Shown piece by piece: positions 44,076 through 54,527 of a stretch of DNA of 64,000 nt. The stretch is from Kutzneria sp. CA-103260. Its GTDB lineage: Bacteria > Actinomycetota > Actinomycetes > Mycobacteriales > Pseudonocardiaceae. Position numbers and translations under genes: made by a program. The DNA lies in NCBI RefSeq assembly GCF_018263855.1, contig NZ_CP073318.1:4836001-4900000 (forward strand), in the 5' to 3' direction. The stretch's first letter is position 1. Each line of letters begins with the position of its first letter. The notes under the pieces were generated by a model that worked only from the letters and a program-made list of their open reading frames with translations, did no database searches and was not told where the DNA came from.

Positions 44076-44271
44076 GGCGAGCCTCCTGTCGAGTGGGCCA
44101 GGCCCACGATACCGATGATCATTGCGGTCGCGCCGATCGTGAGCAGGACCGAGGTGTGGGCGCTGAACCAGGTGACCCGGGCCCGGACGCACTCGGGCAC
44201 GGAGTGCAGCTCGGCGAACCGGAAGGCCAGCAGGGCCAACGTGAGCGTGCCGCCGAAGACGATCAACTCGA

Positions 44272-44275
<4 letters not shown>
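44072..44275 (-). CDS. Small two-helix membrane protein of the NRAMP operon
   Basis: 67 residues: helix 1 IELIVFGGTLTLALLAFRFA, a charged loop HSVPECVRARVTWFSA, helix 2 VLLTIGATAMIIGIVGLAHS. No known family is recognised. The ATG overlaps the mntH stop (ATGA) and the stop overlaps the ABM gene start, so it is translated with the transporter. An accessory or stabilising subunit is possible but unproven. Confidence 0.75.
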
Positions 44276-45501
<1,226 letters not shown>

Positions 45502-45535
45502 CGCCACCTCCTCCACGTCAAGGATTGAATGTTTG

Positions 45536-45578
45536 GAAAGGACCATTCCTCACGTTGGATGTCAGGAATGGTCCTTTC
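45536..45578. terminator. Hairpin GAAAGGACCATTCCT-type between groEL and mntH
   Basis: Perfect 15-base arms 45536-45550 and 45564-45578 with a 13-base loop. It follows the groEL stop by about 20 bases on the minus strand and probably ends the monooxygenase operon transcript. Nearly the same arms recur at 58397-58441. Confidence 0.88.
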
Positions 45579-45600
45579 ACAACGGTGAGCAGGGATGTGG

Positions 45601-47292
45601 TCAGGCGACGGAGGGGCCCATGCCGAGGGACTGGGGGGTGCTGGAGTCGGGTGAGGGCTGGTGCAGCCCCTCGTCCAGCGGCCCGAACTCGGTCATCAGG
45701 GCTGGGCTGCCGCCCCACGGGGTCTGCTCTTCGGCGATCAAGGAGTTGGTGGTCAGCAGGAGACCGGCGACGGAGGCGCCGTTCTGCAGTGCCGACCGGC
45801 AGACCCGCAGGGGATCCACGATGCCCATCTCGACCATGTTGCCGTAGCGCTCGTGCAGGGCGTCGAAGCCCTCGTCGTCGGCGAGTTCCCGGGAACGCTG
45901 GAGGATCTGCGCGGCCGGGAGGCCGGCGTTGGCGGCGATCAGGAACGCGGGTTCGGACAGGGCCCGCCGCACGATGTTGGCGCCGGTGGCATAGTCGCCG
46001 GTGAGGTCGAGATCGTCGAGAACCTTCTCGGCGTGCAGCAGAGCCGCGCCGCCGCCGGGGACGATGCCCTCGGCCATCGCCGCCCGGGTGGCGGACAGGG
46101 CGTCCTCGACCCGGTGCTGCAACTCCTTGAGCTCGGCCGGAGTCGCCGCGCCGACCCGGATCAGGGCGACTTTGCCGGTCAGGGCGCCGATCCGCTCGGT
46201 GAGCACGTCCTCGTCGGTGCCGTTCTGAGCACGTTCCAGCTCGGATCGCAGCTGCGTCACCCGGAACTCGATGTCGGCCTCGCTACCGGCACCGTCCACA
46301 ATGGTCGTTGAGTTCTCGGTGACGCGCACCTGCCGGGCCCGCCCGAGATGGGCCAGAGTCATGGTCTCCAGCGAGAAACCGGACTGCCGCGACAGCACGG
46401 CCCCACCGACCACGGCGGCGAGGTCCTCCAGCTTGTGCAGGCGACGGTCGCCGAAGCCGGGGGCCCGCACGGCACAGGCCCGGAACACCCCGTTGACGTG
46501 GTTGTGCACCAACATGCTCAGCGCGGTGCCCTCGACGTTCTCGGCGATCAGCACCAGCGGCCGGGGATCCCGCATCACCTTGTCCAGGATCGGCATCAGC
46601 TCCTGGACCTTGGTGATCTTCTCGCTGCACATCAGGATGTACGGGTCGTCGAGCACGGCCTCCAGCCGGCCGGGATCGGTGACCAGGTACGGCGACAGAT
46701 AGCCGTTGTCGAACTCGAAGCCCTCGACGAAGTCCACCCGCATGCCGATCCGCGGCGACTCCTCGATGCTGACCACGCCGCCCTCGCCGACGGTGTGCAA
46801 CGCGTCGGCGATCACCGCGCCGACGTGGTCGTCGTCGTTGGCGGAAATGGCGGCCACCCGGGCGAAGTCCTGCCGCGAGCTGACCGGGTGGGCGACCTTC
46901 TCCAGGTGCTCCACCAACAGTCCGACGGCGTGGTCGATGCCGCGCTTGATCAGCACCGGGTTGCCGCCGGTGGCGATCACCCGCATGCCCTCGCGGATGA
47001 TGGCCTGGGCCAACACGGTCGCGGTGGTGGTGCCGTCGCCGACCACGTCGTTGGTCTTGATGGCCGCTTCCTTGACCAGTTGCGCGCCCATGTTCTCGAA
47101 CTGGTCCTTGAGGTGGATCTCCCGGGCGATAGTGACACCGTCGTTGGTGACCACCGGCGAGCCGGTGATCTTCTCGATGATCACGTTGCGGCCCTTGGGC
47201 CCCAGCGTCGACTTGACCGCCTCGGCCAGCTTGTCCACGCCCGCGAGCAGCAGGTCCCGGGCTTGCGCGCCGAAGCGCAGTTCCTTGGCCAT
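45601..47292 (-). CDS. groEL: GroEL-like chaperonin dedicated to the monooxygenase (MimG/PrmG type)
   Basis: 563 residues, full-length Hsp60: STLGPKGRNVIIEK, NDGVTIAREIHLKDQFENMG, the ATPase motif VVGDGTTTATVLAQ, and the C-terminal VPGGGAALLHAEKVL. The C-tail lacks the GGM repeat of housekeeping GroEL and ends TPQSLGMGPSVA. No groES adjoins. In Mycobacterium and Rhodococcus a divergent GroEL in the propane monooxygenase operon is needed to fold the hydroxylase; same place here (last gene of the prm operon). Apical residues differ from housekeeping copies. Confidence 0.93.
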   Translation of the reverse strand: MAKELRFGAQARDLLLAGVDKLAEAVKSTLGPKGRNVIIEKITGSPVVTNDGVTIAREIHLKDQFENMGAQLVKEAAIKTNDVVGDGTTTATVLAQAIIREGMRVIATGGNPVLIKRGIDHAVGLLVEHLEKVAHPVSSRQDFARVAAISANDDDHVGAVIADALHTVGEGGVVSIEESPRIGMRVDFVEGFEFDNGYLSPYLVTDPGRLEAVLDDPYILMCSEKITKVQELMPILDKVMRDPRPLVLIAENVEGTALSMLVHNHVNGVFRACAVRAPGFGDRRLHKLEDLAAVVGGAVLSRQSGFSLETMTLAHLGRARQVRVTENSTTIVDGAGSEADIEFRVTQLRSELERAQNGTDEDVLTERIGALTGKVALIRVGAATPAELKELQHRVEDALSATRAAMAEGIVPGGGAALLHAEKVLDDLDLTGDYATGANIVRRALSEPAFLIAANAGLPAAQILQRSRELADDEGFDALHERYGNMVEMGIVDPLRVCRSALQNGASVAGLLLTTNSLIAEEQTPWGGSPALMTEFGPLDEGLHQPSPDSSTPQSLGMGPSVA

Positions 47293-47306
47293 GGTTGGCT
47301 GCCTCT

Positions 47307-48332
47307 CTACGGGGTGAGCACGGCCCGGCCGCGCACCCGGCCGGCGTCGAGGTCCGCCAGCGCGTCCAGGGCGGCGTCCAGCGGGTACTTCCTGGTGTGC
47401 AGCGTCACCTTCCCCTTCTGCGCCAACACCATCAGCTCGACCAGGTCGTTGTAGGTGCCGACCAGGTTGCCGATCACGTTGCGCTCGGTGGAGATGATGT
47501 CGATGGTCGGGATGTCGATGTTGCTGCCGTAGCCGATGACGAAGTGCGAGCCGGCCCGCCGGGTCATCGCGAACGCGTCCTGCTGGGCGCCCTGCTCGGC
47601 GACGAAGTCCAGCACCACCTCGGCCCCGTGCCCGCCGGTGAGGTCCAGCACCGCCTCCACGTGCTTGCCGTCGGCCAGCACGGTGTGGTCGGCGCCGAGT
47701 TTCGCCGCCAGGTCAAGGGCTTCCGCGTTGCGGTCGACCACCACGATGGTCGTGGCGGTCAGCGCGGCCAGCGACTGGATGCCGATGTGCCCCAGGCCGC
47801 CGGCCCCGTTGACCACGCACACCGTGCCCGGATACAGCAGCGGCACGGCCTTGCGCACGGCGTGATAAGCCGTGATGCCGGCGTCGGCCAGGGCGGCCAC
47901 ATCGGACGGTTGCGTGGCCGGATCCAGCTTGATGCAGGCCCGCGCCGACGTCAGCAGGTAGTCGGCCATGCCGCCGTCGGTGTTGATGCCGGGGAAAGTG
48001 CTGTTGAGACAGTGCATGTCGTCGCCGGCCCGGCAGGCGTGGCACAGCCCGCAGGTCGGCGTCGGGTGCAGGATCACCGTGTCCCCGACGGCCACATTGG
48101 ACACCCCGGAGCCGATTTCCTCGACCCAGCCGGCGTTCTCATGCCCGATGGTGTACGGCAGCGTGACGCCGGACTTGTCGCGCCACTGCTCCTCGATGAT
48201 GTGCAGGTCGGTGCGGCAGACACCGGCCCCGCCGATGCGCACGACCACGTCGAACGGATCGCGGGCGCGGGGCTGCGGCACCTCCTCGACGACGGGCTGC
48301 TGGTGGTAGGAGTGCAGCCGGACGGCTCTCAT
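47307..48332 (-). CDS. adh: Zinc-dependent alcohol dehydrogenase of the propane/2-propanol pathway
   Basis: 341 residues, medium-chain dehydrogenase. Catalytic zinc: GAGVCRTDLH (Cys) and GHENAGWVEEIG (His-Glu). Structural zinc loop: PTCGLCHACRAGDDMHCLN. NAD(P) site: VVNGAGGLGHIGIQSL. ATG at 48332 (MRAVRLHSY) follows GAGGAG and overlaps the DUF59 gene stop. Equivalent to Adh1 of prm operons, which oxidises 2-propanol (or 1-alkanols) made by the monooxygenase. Coenzyme choice: Asp after the strand (VVVDRN) favours NAD. Confidence 0.92.
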   Translation of the reverse strand: MRAVRLHSYHQQPVVEEVPQPRARDPFDVVVRIGGAGVCRTDLHIIEEQWRDKSGVTLPYTIGHENAGWVEEIGSGVSNVAVGDTVILHPTPTCGLCHACRAGDDMHCLNSTFPGINTDGGMADYLLTSARACIKLDPATQPSDVAALADAGITAYHAVRKAVPLLYPGTVCVVNGAGGLGHIGIQSLAALTATTIVVVDRNAEALDLAAKLGADHTVLADGKHVEAVLDLTGGHGAEVVLDFVAEQGAQQDAFAMTRRAGSHFVIGYGSNIDIPTIDIISTERNVIGNLVGTYNDLVELMVLAQKGKVTLHTRKYPLDAALDALADLDAGRVRGRAVLTP

Positions 48333-49042
48333 CGCTCCTCCTTCAATCCGTAACGGCCGAGCAGCATTCCGCGGCACACCCCGGAGTTCGCCTCCTGGCT
48401 GACCCGGGTCAGTCGGGCCAGGCCGAGGTGTGTCCTGATGTCGGTGACCGCCTCGCCCGTCGCCGGATCCAGCACCAGCGGCGACGAGTCGCCGTCGGGC
48501 AGGCCGAGTTCCCTTCTGCGGGAACGCAACCGCTCTCGGTCGGCGCCCTCCGGTGCGTCGCCGAGAGTCAGCTCGGTCAGGCCGAAGCGGTCGACGCCGG
48601 CGGCGATCATGGCCCGGCAGACCCGGTCGGTGCCGGCGAGCACGGCCCGGCGCAGGAAGTCCGCGCGCAGGTCGTCCAACTCGTTCACGGCCTCGCCGGG
48701 AAAGGAGTCCATGAAGCCGGACCGGCGGGCCACCCCGTCGTTGATCGCCTCGGCGGCGAAGTGGTCCTCCAGCTTCACGGACACCGAGGTCACGCCGGGC
48801 ACGGCGCGAACGGCGTCATAGGAGTCCGCCACCATCAGATAGGCGAAGTTCGGCGCGCAGAAATACGTCGGCAGCCGCAGCCGCACGCGAACCTCCCCCT
48901 CCTCGGTGACCAGGCAGTGGGAGACGAAACCCAGCTGGGTCAACGGCTCGTCCAGCTCGGGGTCGAGCACGCCGCCCAGGGCCGACCAGACCGCCGCGAG
49001 GACCGCGGCGGCCTGGTCGGGGGTGCGAGTCACGGAGGTCAT
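48329..49042 (-). CDS. DUF59/MIP18-type metal-sulfur-cluster-associated protein with C-terminal extension
   Basis: 237 residues. The first about 100 form a DUF59 (PaaD/SufT-like) domain: VWSALGGVLDPELDEPLTQL, then FVSHCLV and RLPTYFCAPNFAYLMV, with a conserved Cys. The rest is a helical domain seen in homologues from propane monooxygenase loci. DUF59 proteins aid Fe-S or diiron centre assembly; a maturation role for the hydroxylase is plausible. Four-base overlaps with both neighbours. Confidence 0.85.
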   Translation of the reverse strand: MTSVTRTPDQAAAVLAAVWSALGGVLDPELDEPLTQLGFVSHCLVTEEGEVRVRLRLPTYFCAPNFAYLMVADSYDAVRAVPGVTSVSVKLEDHFAAEAINDGVARRSGFMDSFPGEAVNELDDLRADFLRRAVLAGTDRVCRAMIAAGVDRFGLTELTLGDAPEGADRERLRSRRRELGLPDGDSSPLVLDPATGEAVTDIRTHLGLARLTRVSQEANSGVCRGMLLGRYGLKEER

Positions 49043-50073
49043 GACGCCGGCACACCGACCGGCTGGACCTCGGGCGCGTCGACCTCGCACTCCGGCGGCA
49101 CCTTCAGGTCGTACAACCTGGCCGCGTTCAGACCCAGGATCTTCTTCTTCGTGGCGGTGGAGAGCTTGGCGTAGTCGGAGAACTCCTCGCCGTCGGGCAT
49201 CTGCCAGTCGACGAAGCCCTCGACCTGCCACTTGGGCTCCCAGATGGCGTAGTCCGCGCCGAACAGCAGCTTGTCCTCGCCCAGCCAGAACAGCAGCTCG
49301 CCCATGACCTTGGCGAAGAACCGCGGCCGGGCGTGCATCAGGCCGCCGACCACGACGGACAGTCCCGCGTAGACGTTGGGCTCCTGCGTGGCCATGAAGC
49401 AGAAGTCCTCGATCCGCGGCAGGCCCACGTGCTCGACGATGAAGTTGAGCTCGGGGAAGTTGGTCGCCGCGAAGTCCACATCGGACACGTCGAACGCGTC
49501 CTTGTCCAGCGGCCAGATGGTCGGCCCCTTGTGGATGTGGATGTTCCTGATGCCCAGTTCCTGGCACTTCTCCAGGTACCGCGCGGCTTCGGGGCTCTTC
49601 AGGCTCCAGCCCCGGGAGTCGCCCTTCCACTCCGCGGTGTACAGCTTCGCCCCGACACAACCCCAGCGCTTGGCTCGCTCCTCGAGCGCCTTCAGGCCGT
49701 CCTCGCCGTCGCGGGGATCCCAGTTGGTGTTCACCACGAACTTGCCGGGGTGGCGTTCGGCGAGCTCCCCGTTGGTCTCCGTGGTGTTGAACCCCGTCGT
49801 GTACCACTGACGGAGATTGGTCGGCTGGAAGATCGCGACGTCCACGTGGCCCTCGTCGAACAGATCGGTCATCATCTGCTCTTCGGAGTACTTCTGGAAC
49901 TTCTCGATCGGCCAGTGCGTCTCGGCCGGGCCGAGACTCTGGTACGCGTGGAAGCACTCGATCCAGCCCTTGGCGTACTCCTCCTGGCCGGGCACCCAGT
50001 TGTCGGGGCTGGCGTCCCAGAAGTGGGTGTGGCCGTCGACCACGAAGTACTTCACACCGTCCTTGACGTACAC
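49039..50073 (-). CDS. Amidohydrolase-2 family protein of the monooxygenase operon
   Basis: 344 residues. TIM-barrel metal site features: VVDGHTHFWDA (HxH near 15), IRNIHIHKGPTIWP, NFIVEHVGLPRIED and LLFGADYAIWEP (Asp). Amidohydrolase-2 members include decarboxylases and lactonases. Homologues lie between prmD and adh in propane/acetone monooxygenase operons, where their function is not settled. It ends in a four-base overlap with the DUF59 gene. Confidence 0.87.
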   Translation of the reverse strand: MYVKDGVKYFVVDGHTHFWDASPDNWVPGQEEYAKGWIECFHAYQSLGPAETHWPIEKFQKYSEEQMMTDLFDEGHVDVAIFQPTNLRQWYTTGFNTTETNGELAERHPGKFVVNTNWDPRDGEDGLKALEERAKRWGCVGAKLYTAEWKGDSRGWSLKSPEAARYLEKCQELGIRNIHIHKGPTIWPLDKDAFDVSDVDFAATNFPELNFIVEHVGLPRIEDFCFMATQEPNVYAGLSVVVGGLMHARPRFFAKVMGELLFWLGEDKLLFGADYAIWEPKWQVEGFVDWQMPDGEEFSDYAKLSTATKKKILGLNAARLYDLKVPPECEVDAPEVQPVGVPAS

Positions 50074-50092
50074 GCTTCCTCCTACCGGCGGT

Positions 50093-50464
50093 TCAGGAGC
50101 GGGCCACGAGATCGAAGTCGAGGTACTCGGCGGCGTCCTCGGGATTGGCGAACATGATCGTGCGGTCGTCCTCGTGGATCATGCGCCCGTAGTGGGTGGA
50201 CATGCTCTCCTCGAACTCGGCCGCGTTGAACCAGCCCTCCTCCTCGCCGGCGGCCTCGTCGATCTCGCTGTAGACCACGTCCACCCGGCCGACCGCGTCG
50301 ACCCGGATCATCGAGGGCAGCGGCAGCACGGTGACGTTGTCCTTGGTCGCCATCACCTCGGCGATGATCGCGCCGACCTGGTTGTTCATCAGGGTGAAGC
50401 CGCACATGTTGGACGCGGTGTTGTTCTGCTTGAACGGACTCTCGGCCGTCTTGAACGTGGTCAC
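50093..50464 (-). CDS. prmD: Monooxygenase coupling (effector) protein
   Basis: 123 residues of the MmoB/DmpM coupling-protein family: NMCGFTLMNNQVGAIIAEVM, then PSMIRVDAVGRVDVVYSEID. It has no cofactor and docks on the diiron hydroxylase to tune O2 activation. The GTG start overlaps the small hydroxylase subunit stop by four bases. Extra C-terminal residues (EDAAEYLDFDLV) are as in PrmD/MimD. Confidence 0.93.
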   Translation of the reverse strand: MTTFKTAESPFKQNNTASNMCGFTLMNNQVGAIIAEVMATKDNVTVLPLPSMIRVDAVGRVDVVYSEIDEAAGEEEGWFNAAEFEESMSTHYGRMIHEDDRTIMFANPEDAAEYLDFDLVARS

Positions 50465-51645
50465 TGGCCCAGCTCCTTCGGCGGTGTCAGTTCCAGGTCG
50501 GACAGGATCGCGCTGAACCGGCTCTTGGCCCGGTCCAGGCCGTCCTCGAAGCGCGGCGGCTTGGCGTCCGGCTGCGACCACAGCGGCTGCAGCGTGCGGG
50601 CGGCGCGGATGCAGCGCGGCACCCAGGTCTCCAGCCACTGCTGCATCAGCTTCTTGTTCTCCGCGCCGAACTGCTTGTCGGTGACCAGCAGGTGGAACAA
50701 CGGCTTGGTGTAGCGGAGATCCCGCTCGGCGAAGTCGTACTCCTCCGCGCCGATCAGCGTCGGCGTGATGAAGTCCCCATTGGACGGTGCGGCCTGCTGA
50801 ACCAGGTTGCTGCGGAACAGTTCCCCGACCAGCGGCTCGAAAACGATGTTGGCCGCGAAGACCGCCTCGCACCAGTCCCACACGCCGGTCAGCTGCTCGG
50901 CGGTCTCGCGCACGCCCTGCCACGACGGGTCGGAGTTCCAGGTCGCCAGGTGCGCGCTGCCGTCGAAGCCCTCGATCTCCTCGCTCAGCGTCAGGTTGTA
51001 CAGGGCCAGGTCCTGCGCGGCCCGGATCCGGTGCATGCTGTTCACGGAGATCGCGTTGTTGTGCATGTTCGTGGGCGCCCGGCGGTTGGCGTTGGCGAAC
51101 AGGTAGAGCCCGAGGCCGTGGTCCACGTGCATCCACGAGCCCACGTGCTGGGCCACGAACTGCACCCAGTTGCGGTTCCACTGGTCGAACGCCTTGGCCT
51201 GGCGGGCCGCCTCGATGTTCTGGTTGAGCTGGCGGACCACGTTGGAGTTGTAGCGGTAGAGCGTGAGCTCCCACTCCTCGTTGGGGTCCCGGAACTCGTG
51301 CCAGCCGTGGGCCGGCCACTCGTAGCCCTGGCCGCCGGAGCCGGCGTAGCGCTCCGGCACCGGCCGGTCGCTGCCCCAGGCCCGCAAAGCGGTCCACTCC
51401 AAGGGATAGCCGCCCTTGCCGTCGGCGAAGCCGTACAGCCAGCCCTGGGCCAGGTAGTGCCGGGGATCGGGCTGCACCTCGACGGTGACGTCCTCGTAGT
51501 GGCTCTGCTTGCGCTTGGCCGGGTTGAAGTAGTTGAAGCGGCGCGCGTCGGAGTCGGGGAACACCTTGGCGCCCGCCTCGGCGTCGGTGAACACCGGCTT
51601 GGGCACGCTGCGTTCGGTCGTGCTGGGGTCTGCGGTCGTTGTCAT
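50461..51645 (-). CDS. prmC: Monooxygenase hydroxylase small (beta) subunit
   Basis: 394 residues of the ferritin-like diiron hydroxylase beta subunit, which lacks the metal site. Typical segments: KRKQSHYEDVTVEVQPDPRH, LTLYRYNSNVVRQLNQNIEA, ISVNSMHRIRAAQDLALYNL and EAVFAANIVFEPLVGELFRS. It pairs with the large subunit to form the (alpha-beta)2 hydroxylase. Gene order A-B-C-D is that of Gordonia/Mycobacterium prm/mim operons. Confidence 0.94.
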   Translation of the reverse strand: MTTTADPSTTERSVPKPVFTDAEAGAKVFPDSDARRFNYFNPAKRKQSHYEDVTVEVQPDPRHYLAQGWLYGFADGKGGYPLEWTALRAWGSDRPVPERYAGSGGQGYEWPAHGWHEFRDPNEEWELTLYRYNSNVVRQLNQNIEAARQAKAFDQWNRNWVQFVAQHVGSWMHVDHGLGLYLFANANRRAPTNMHNNAISVNSMHRIRAAQDLALYNLTLSEEIEGFDGSAHLATWNSDPSWQGVRETAEQLTGVWDWCEAVFAANIVFEPLVGELFRSNLVQQAAPSNGDFITPTLIGAEEYDFAERDLRYTKPLFHLLVTDKQFGAENKKLMQQWLETWVPRCIRAARTLQPLWSQPDAKPPRFEDGLDRAKSRFSAILSDLELTPPKELGQ

Positions 51646-51658
51646 CGGCTAAACTCCT

Positions 51659-52687
51659 TCAGCCGCCGGTCGTGGTGAACTTGTCGTAGAAGACCCGTTT
51701 GTCGGCAACACCCAGTGCGGGCAACAGCTCGATCGCCGCCTCCACCATCGGCGGCGGGCCGCACACGTAGGCGTCGGCCCCGGTCAGGTCGGACTCCCGG
51801 CGCCGGACCACATCCGTGATCAGGCCGACCTCGCCGTCCCACGGCTCACCGTCCGGTTCGGACAGTGCCGGCACGAACTCGAAGCCGGGCAGCCGGGTCG
51901 CCAGCTCCGCAATCTCCTTCTCGAAACAGAGATCGCGCCGCCGGCGGGCGCCGTAGTAGAACACCGCCTTGCGCTCGATGCCGCGCTCAGCCATCGATCG
52001 CAGCAGCGCCAGGATCGGCGCGATGCCGGCCCCGCCGCCCAGGAACACCAGCGGGGCGGTGGAATCCCGCAACGTGAACACCCCGAACGGCCCGGTCACC
52101 CTCATCCGGTCGCCGACCGCGACTTCGCCGTCCAGATAGCCGGAGAACAGGCCGTCGGGGTAGATCCTGATGACGAACTCCAGCAGCCCGCCCGCGGCCG
52201 AGGTGGTGGCCATCGAGAACGAGCGGGTGGCGTCCGCGCCCGGCACCTCGAAGTCCAGGTACTGGCCGGGAAAGAACTTCAGGTCGGCCGGCTCGACCAG
52301 CCGCACCACCAGCTGCACCATGTCGTGCGTGACGTGCTCCTTGGACACCACCTCGACGACCGCCTGCTGGATGGGCAGCCCGGAGCGGATCATGTCCTCG
52401 TCGTAGTTGATCAGCTCGATGGTCAGGTCCTCGTAGGCGTGCGCCCGGCAGAGCAGGGTGTAGCCCTCCTCCTTCTCGTAGTCGGGCAGCGCGAACGTGG
52501 AGTAGCGGTCGTGCTCGACGTCGTCACCGTCCAGAATGAACGACTTGCACGAGCCGCACTGGCCCTCCTTGCAGCCGTGCATGAGCATCACGCCCTGCTC
52601 GGCGGCGGCACGCAGGATGTTCTGGTCCTCGTCGGCCTCGATCTCGATGCCGACCGGCTCGAATCGCACGCGGTGCTTGTCACCCAT
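51659..52687 (-). CDS. prmB: Monooxygenase reductase (2Fe-2S/FAD)
   Basis: 342 residues. Plant-type ferredoxin domain with ligands Cys39, Cys44, Cys47 (CKEGQCGSCKS) and Cys80 (TLLC). FAD domain with FPGQYLDFEV and TRSFSMATTS (RxFS). NAD domain with FLGGGAGIAPILALLRSM and the terminal YVCGPPPMVEAAIELL. It passes electrons from NADH to the diiron hydroxylase. A gap of 76 bases separates it from prmA, 13 from prmC. Confidence 0.95.
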   Translation of the reverse strand: MGDKHRVRFEPVGIEIEADEDQNILRAAAEQGVMLMHGCKEGQCGSCKSFILDGDDVEHDRYSTFALPDYEKEEGYTLLCRAHAYEDLTIELINYDEDMIRSGLPIQQAVVEVVSKEHVTHDMVQLVVRLVEPADLKFFPGQYLDFEVPGADATRSFSMATTSAAGGLLEFVIRIYPDGLFSGYLDGEVAVGDRMRVTGPFGVFTLRDSTAPLVFLGGGAGIAPILALLRSMAERGIERKAVFYYGARRRRDLCFEKEIAELATRLPGFEFVPALSEPDGEPWDGEVGLITDVVRRRESDLTGADAYVCGPPPMVEAAIELLPALGVADKRVFYDKFTTTGG

Positions 52688-52763
52688 GGCTGCTCGCCTC
52701 TCAATGGAGCACTGTCGCTGGGGTGAGGGAGGCGGCCGGAGGTCGCCTCCCTCCGACCGCGTG

Positions 52764-54416
52764 TCAGGCCGTGGCGGGAGCCGGCCTGCCGGCGGGGCCC
52801 TGCCGGTTGTAGTCGGCCTTGAACGCGGCCCGCTCGGCGTCGGTCATCTGATTGAGCAGCACGTTCGGGCTCTGCACCGCGGGCATCCGGCGAAGGTGGT
52901 CCAGCGTCCACATCTTCTTCGGGTTCAGGTCCAGGTGCGGCTGGGCGACCATGGTCTTGCCGTCGTCGCGCACGAAACCCATGTCCTTCACCACGTCGGC
53001 CCAGTTCCAGCCGTGGTACAGGGTCTCCCACTCGCGGGCGCCGATCAGCTGGCCCATGTTGGGCGTGTTGCGGCCCTGGTAGGTCGGCCGGAACGCCTCG
53101 GCGTCGGTCCAGCGGCAGGCCTCGTGGCAGTAGGTCCGCCACTGCCCGTCGACCTTGTCCATCACCATGTCCTCGCGGACCAGGCACGGCACCATGCAGG
53201 TCCAGCACCGGTGCGGGTACACGTAGTCGACGTTCTCGGCGACGATCGGGTGGTGGCCGTTGGGCGTGGCCAGCCGGTTGTAGTTCTCCCACCACTTGCC
53301 GTACTTGTCGTACCAGCCCGGGTACTTGTACTCGAACCACTCGAAGTCGGCGTCGGTCATCGCGTCGATACGCCAGTAGTTGGCCAGCCAGCCGGTGGCG
53401 AAGAACTGCGCGACCTCGTGCACGTAGCCCTTGTTCCAGATCTGGTTCCAGGACTCCTCGATGAGGTCGTGCGGAATGGTCAGGCCGTACTTCTCCAGCG
53501 GCACCAGATACGACCGGTAGTAGTCGTCGTAGATCCAGCGCCGCCACATCTCCGCGTAGCTCTCGCGGTCCTTGCGGCGGTCCTTGGTGCCGTACTCGAT
53601 GAAGGTGCCGATCGCGGCGTCCACCACGCGGTGGTTGTTCCACCACGCGTAGCGCAGATCGCGTTCGAGCAACTGGTGGTTGGACTCGTCGGACAGCGCC
53701 ATCAGCAGGGTGGCGTAGCCGTTGCTGATGTGCCGGGACTCGTCGGACTGCACCGAGTGGAACACGGTCGGCAGCAGGTAGTCGCCGTTGGCCGCGGCCT
53801 CGGCCGGCATGGCCACGAACAGCGTGTTGGTGAACGCCGTCTCGGCCACGATGGTCAGGTAGATGCTGGCCGCGGTGATGGCGTCGCCGGTGATGAAGCC
53901 CTCGGCGAACTGCCGGCCGATGGTGCCGCAGTAGTCGTTCTGGAAGTTGCGCAGGCTGGAGTTGAAGCCGGCCGGGTCGATGTAGTTGTTCATGTACAGG
54001 CGCTTGAGGTTCTGCTGGATCGTCGAGTGCCGGACCTCGTCGATCATCTGGATCGCCTGGCCGTTGTGCAGCTCCGGGTTGGGCACGGTGCGGAACAGCA
54101 GCGGCATCGCCCGGGCCGCGGAGATCTCCGGCAGCGGGATGATGGACAGGAACAGCTTCTGCCACTCCAGCCAACGCTCCTGGACCTGGCGGAACATGTT
54201 GCCGCGGATCGCGCCGTCCTCGGCGCCGTACACGCGGTGGTCCTTCTCCTCCTGCATGGGGAAGTAGGACCGCAGCACCTGCTTGAGCGGGTCCTTCTTC
54301 TTGGCCTTGCGGAAGGTGTAGTCGGTGCCGTAGTGGGAGACCGGCTCGTGGTACACCGGGTCCCAGCTGAGCTCCTGGATCTTCTGGTGTGCTTTCGCCA
54401 CGCTCTGGCGGCTCAT
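52764..54416 (-). CDS. prmA: Soluble diiron monooxygenase hydroxylase large (alpha) subunit, propane/acetone type
   Basis: 550 residues, catalytic subunit. Carboxylate-bridged diiron ligands appear as MIDEVRH (Glu127, His130), IVAETAF (Glu192) and QSDESRH (Glu226, His229); Glu97 (LPEISA) is the probable first ligand. Length and sequence fit PrmA/MimA rather than methane or toluene enzymes. Expected to hydroxylate propane at C2 and/or acetone or phenol. ATG follows AGGAG by five bases. First gene of an eight-gene operon ending with groEL. Confidence 0.95.
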   Translation of the reverse strand: MSRQSVAKAHQKIQELSWDPVYHEPVSHYGTDYTFRKAKKKDPLKQVLRSYFPMQEEKDHRVYGAEDGAIRGNMFRQVQERWLEWQKLFLSIIPLPEISAARAMPLLFRTVPNPELHNGQAIQMIDEVRHSTIQQNLKRLYMNNYIDPAGFNSSLRNFQNDYCGTIGRQFAEGFITGDAITAASIYLTIVAETAFTNTLFVAMPAEAAANGDYLLPTVFHSVQSDESRHISNGYATLLMALSDESNHQLLERDLRYAWWNNHRVVDAAIGTFIEYGTKDRRKDRESYAEMWRRWIYDDYYRSYLVPLEKYGLTIPHDLIEESWNQIWNKGYVHEVAQFFATGWLANYWRIDAMTDADFEWFEYKYPGWYDKYGKWWENYNRLATPNGHHPIVAENVDYVYPHRCWTCMVPCLVREDMVMDKVDGQWRTYCHEACRWTDAEAFRPTYQGRNTPNMGQLIGAREWETLYHGWNWADVVKDMGFVRDDGKTMVAQPHLDLNPKKMWTLDHLRRMPAVQSPNVLLNQMTDAERAAFKADYNRQGPAGRPAPATA

Positions 54417-54510
54417 GGTCACTCCTAACCCGCCGTCGCCGGCGGTGAGCGCGTCGTCGTTGCGCCTTAGCTGCGAGAGGAATTACATCCCGTGATCGGC
54501 GTCACTCCCG

Positions 54511-54525
54511 GTCTCAAAATGAGAC
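54511..54525. promoter_or_regulatory. Palindrome GTCTCA-AAA-TGAGAC upstream of prmA
   Basis: Perfect 6-base arms about 95 bases before the prmA start. The same GTCTCA/TGAGAC half-sites form a longer palindrome at 54815-54831 near the activator. Likely activator binding site. Confidence 0.65.
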
Positions 54526-54527
54526 AG

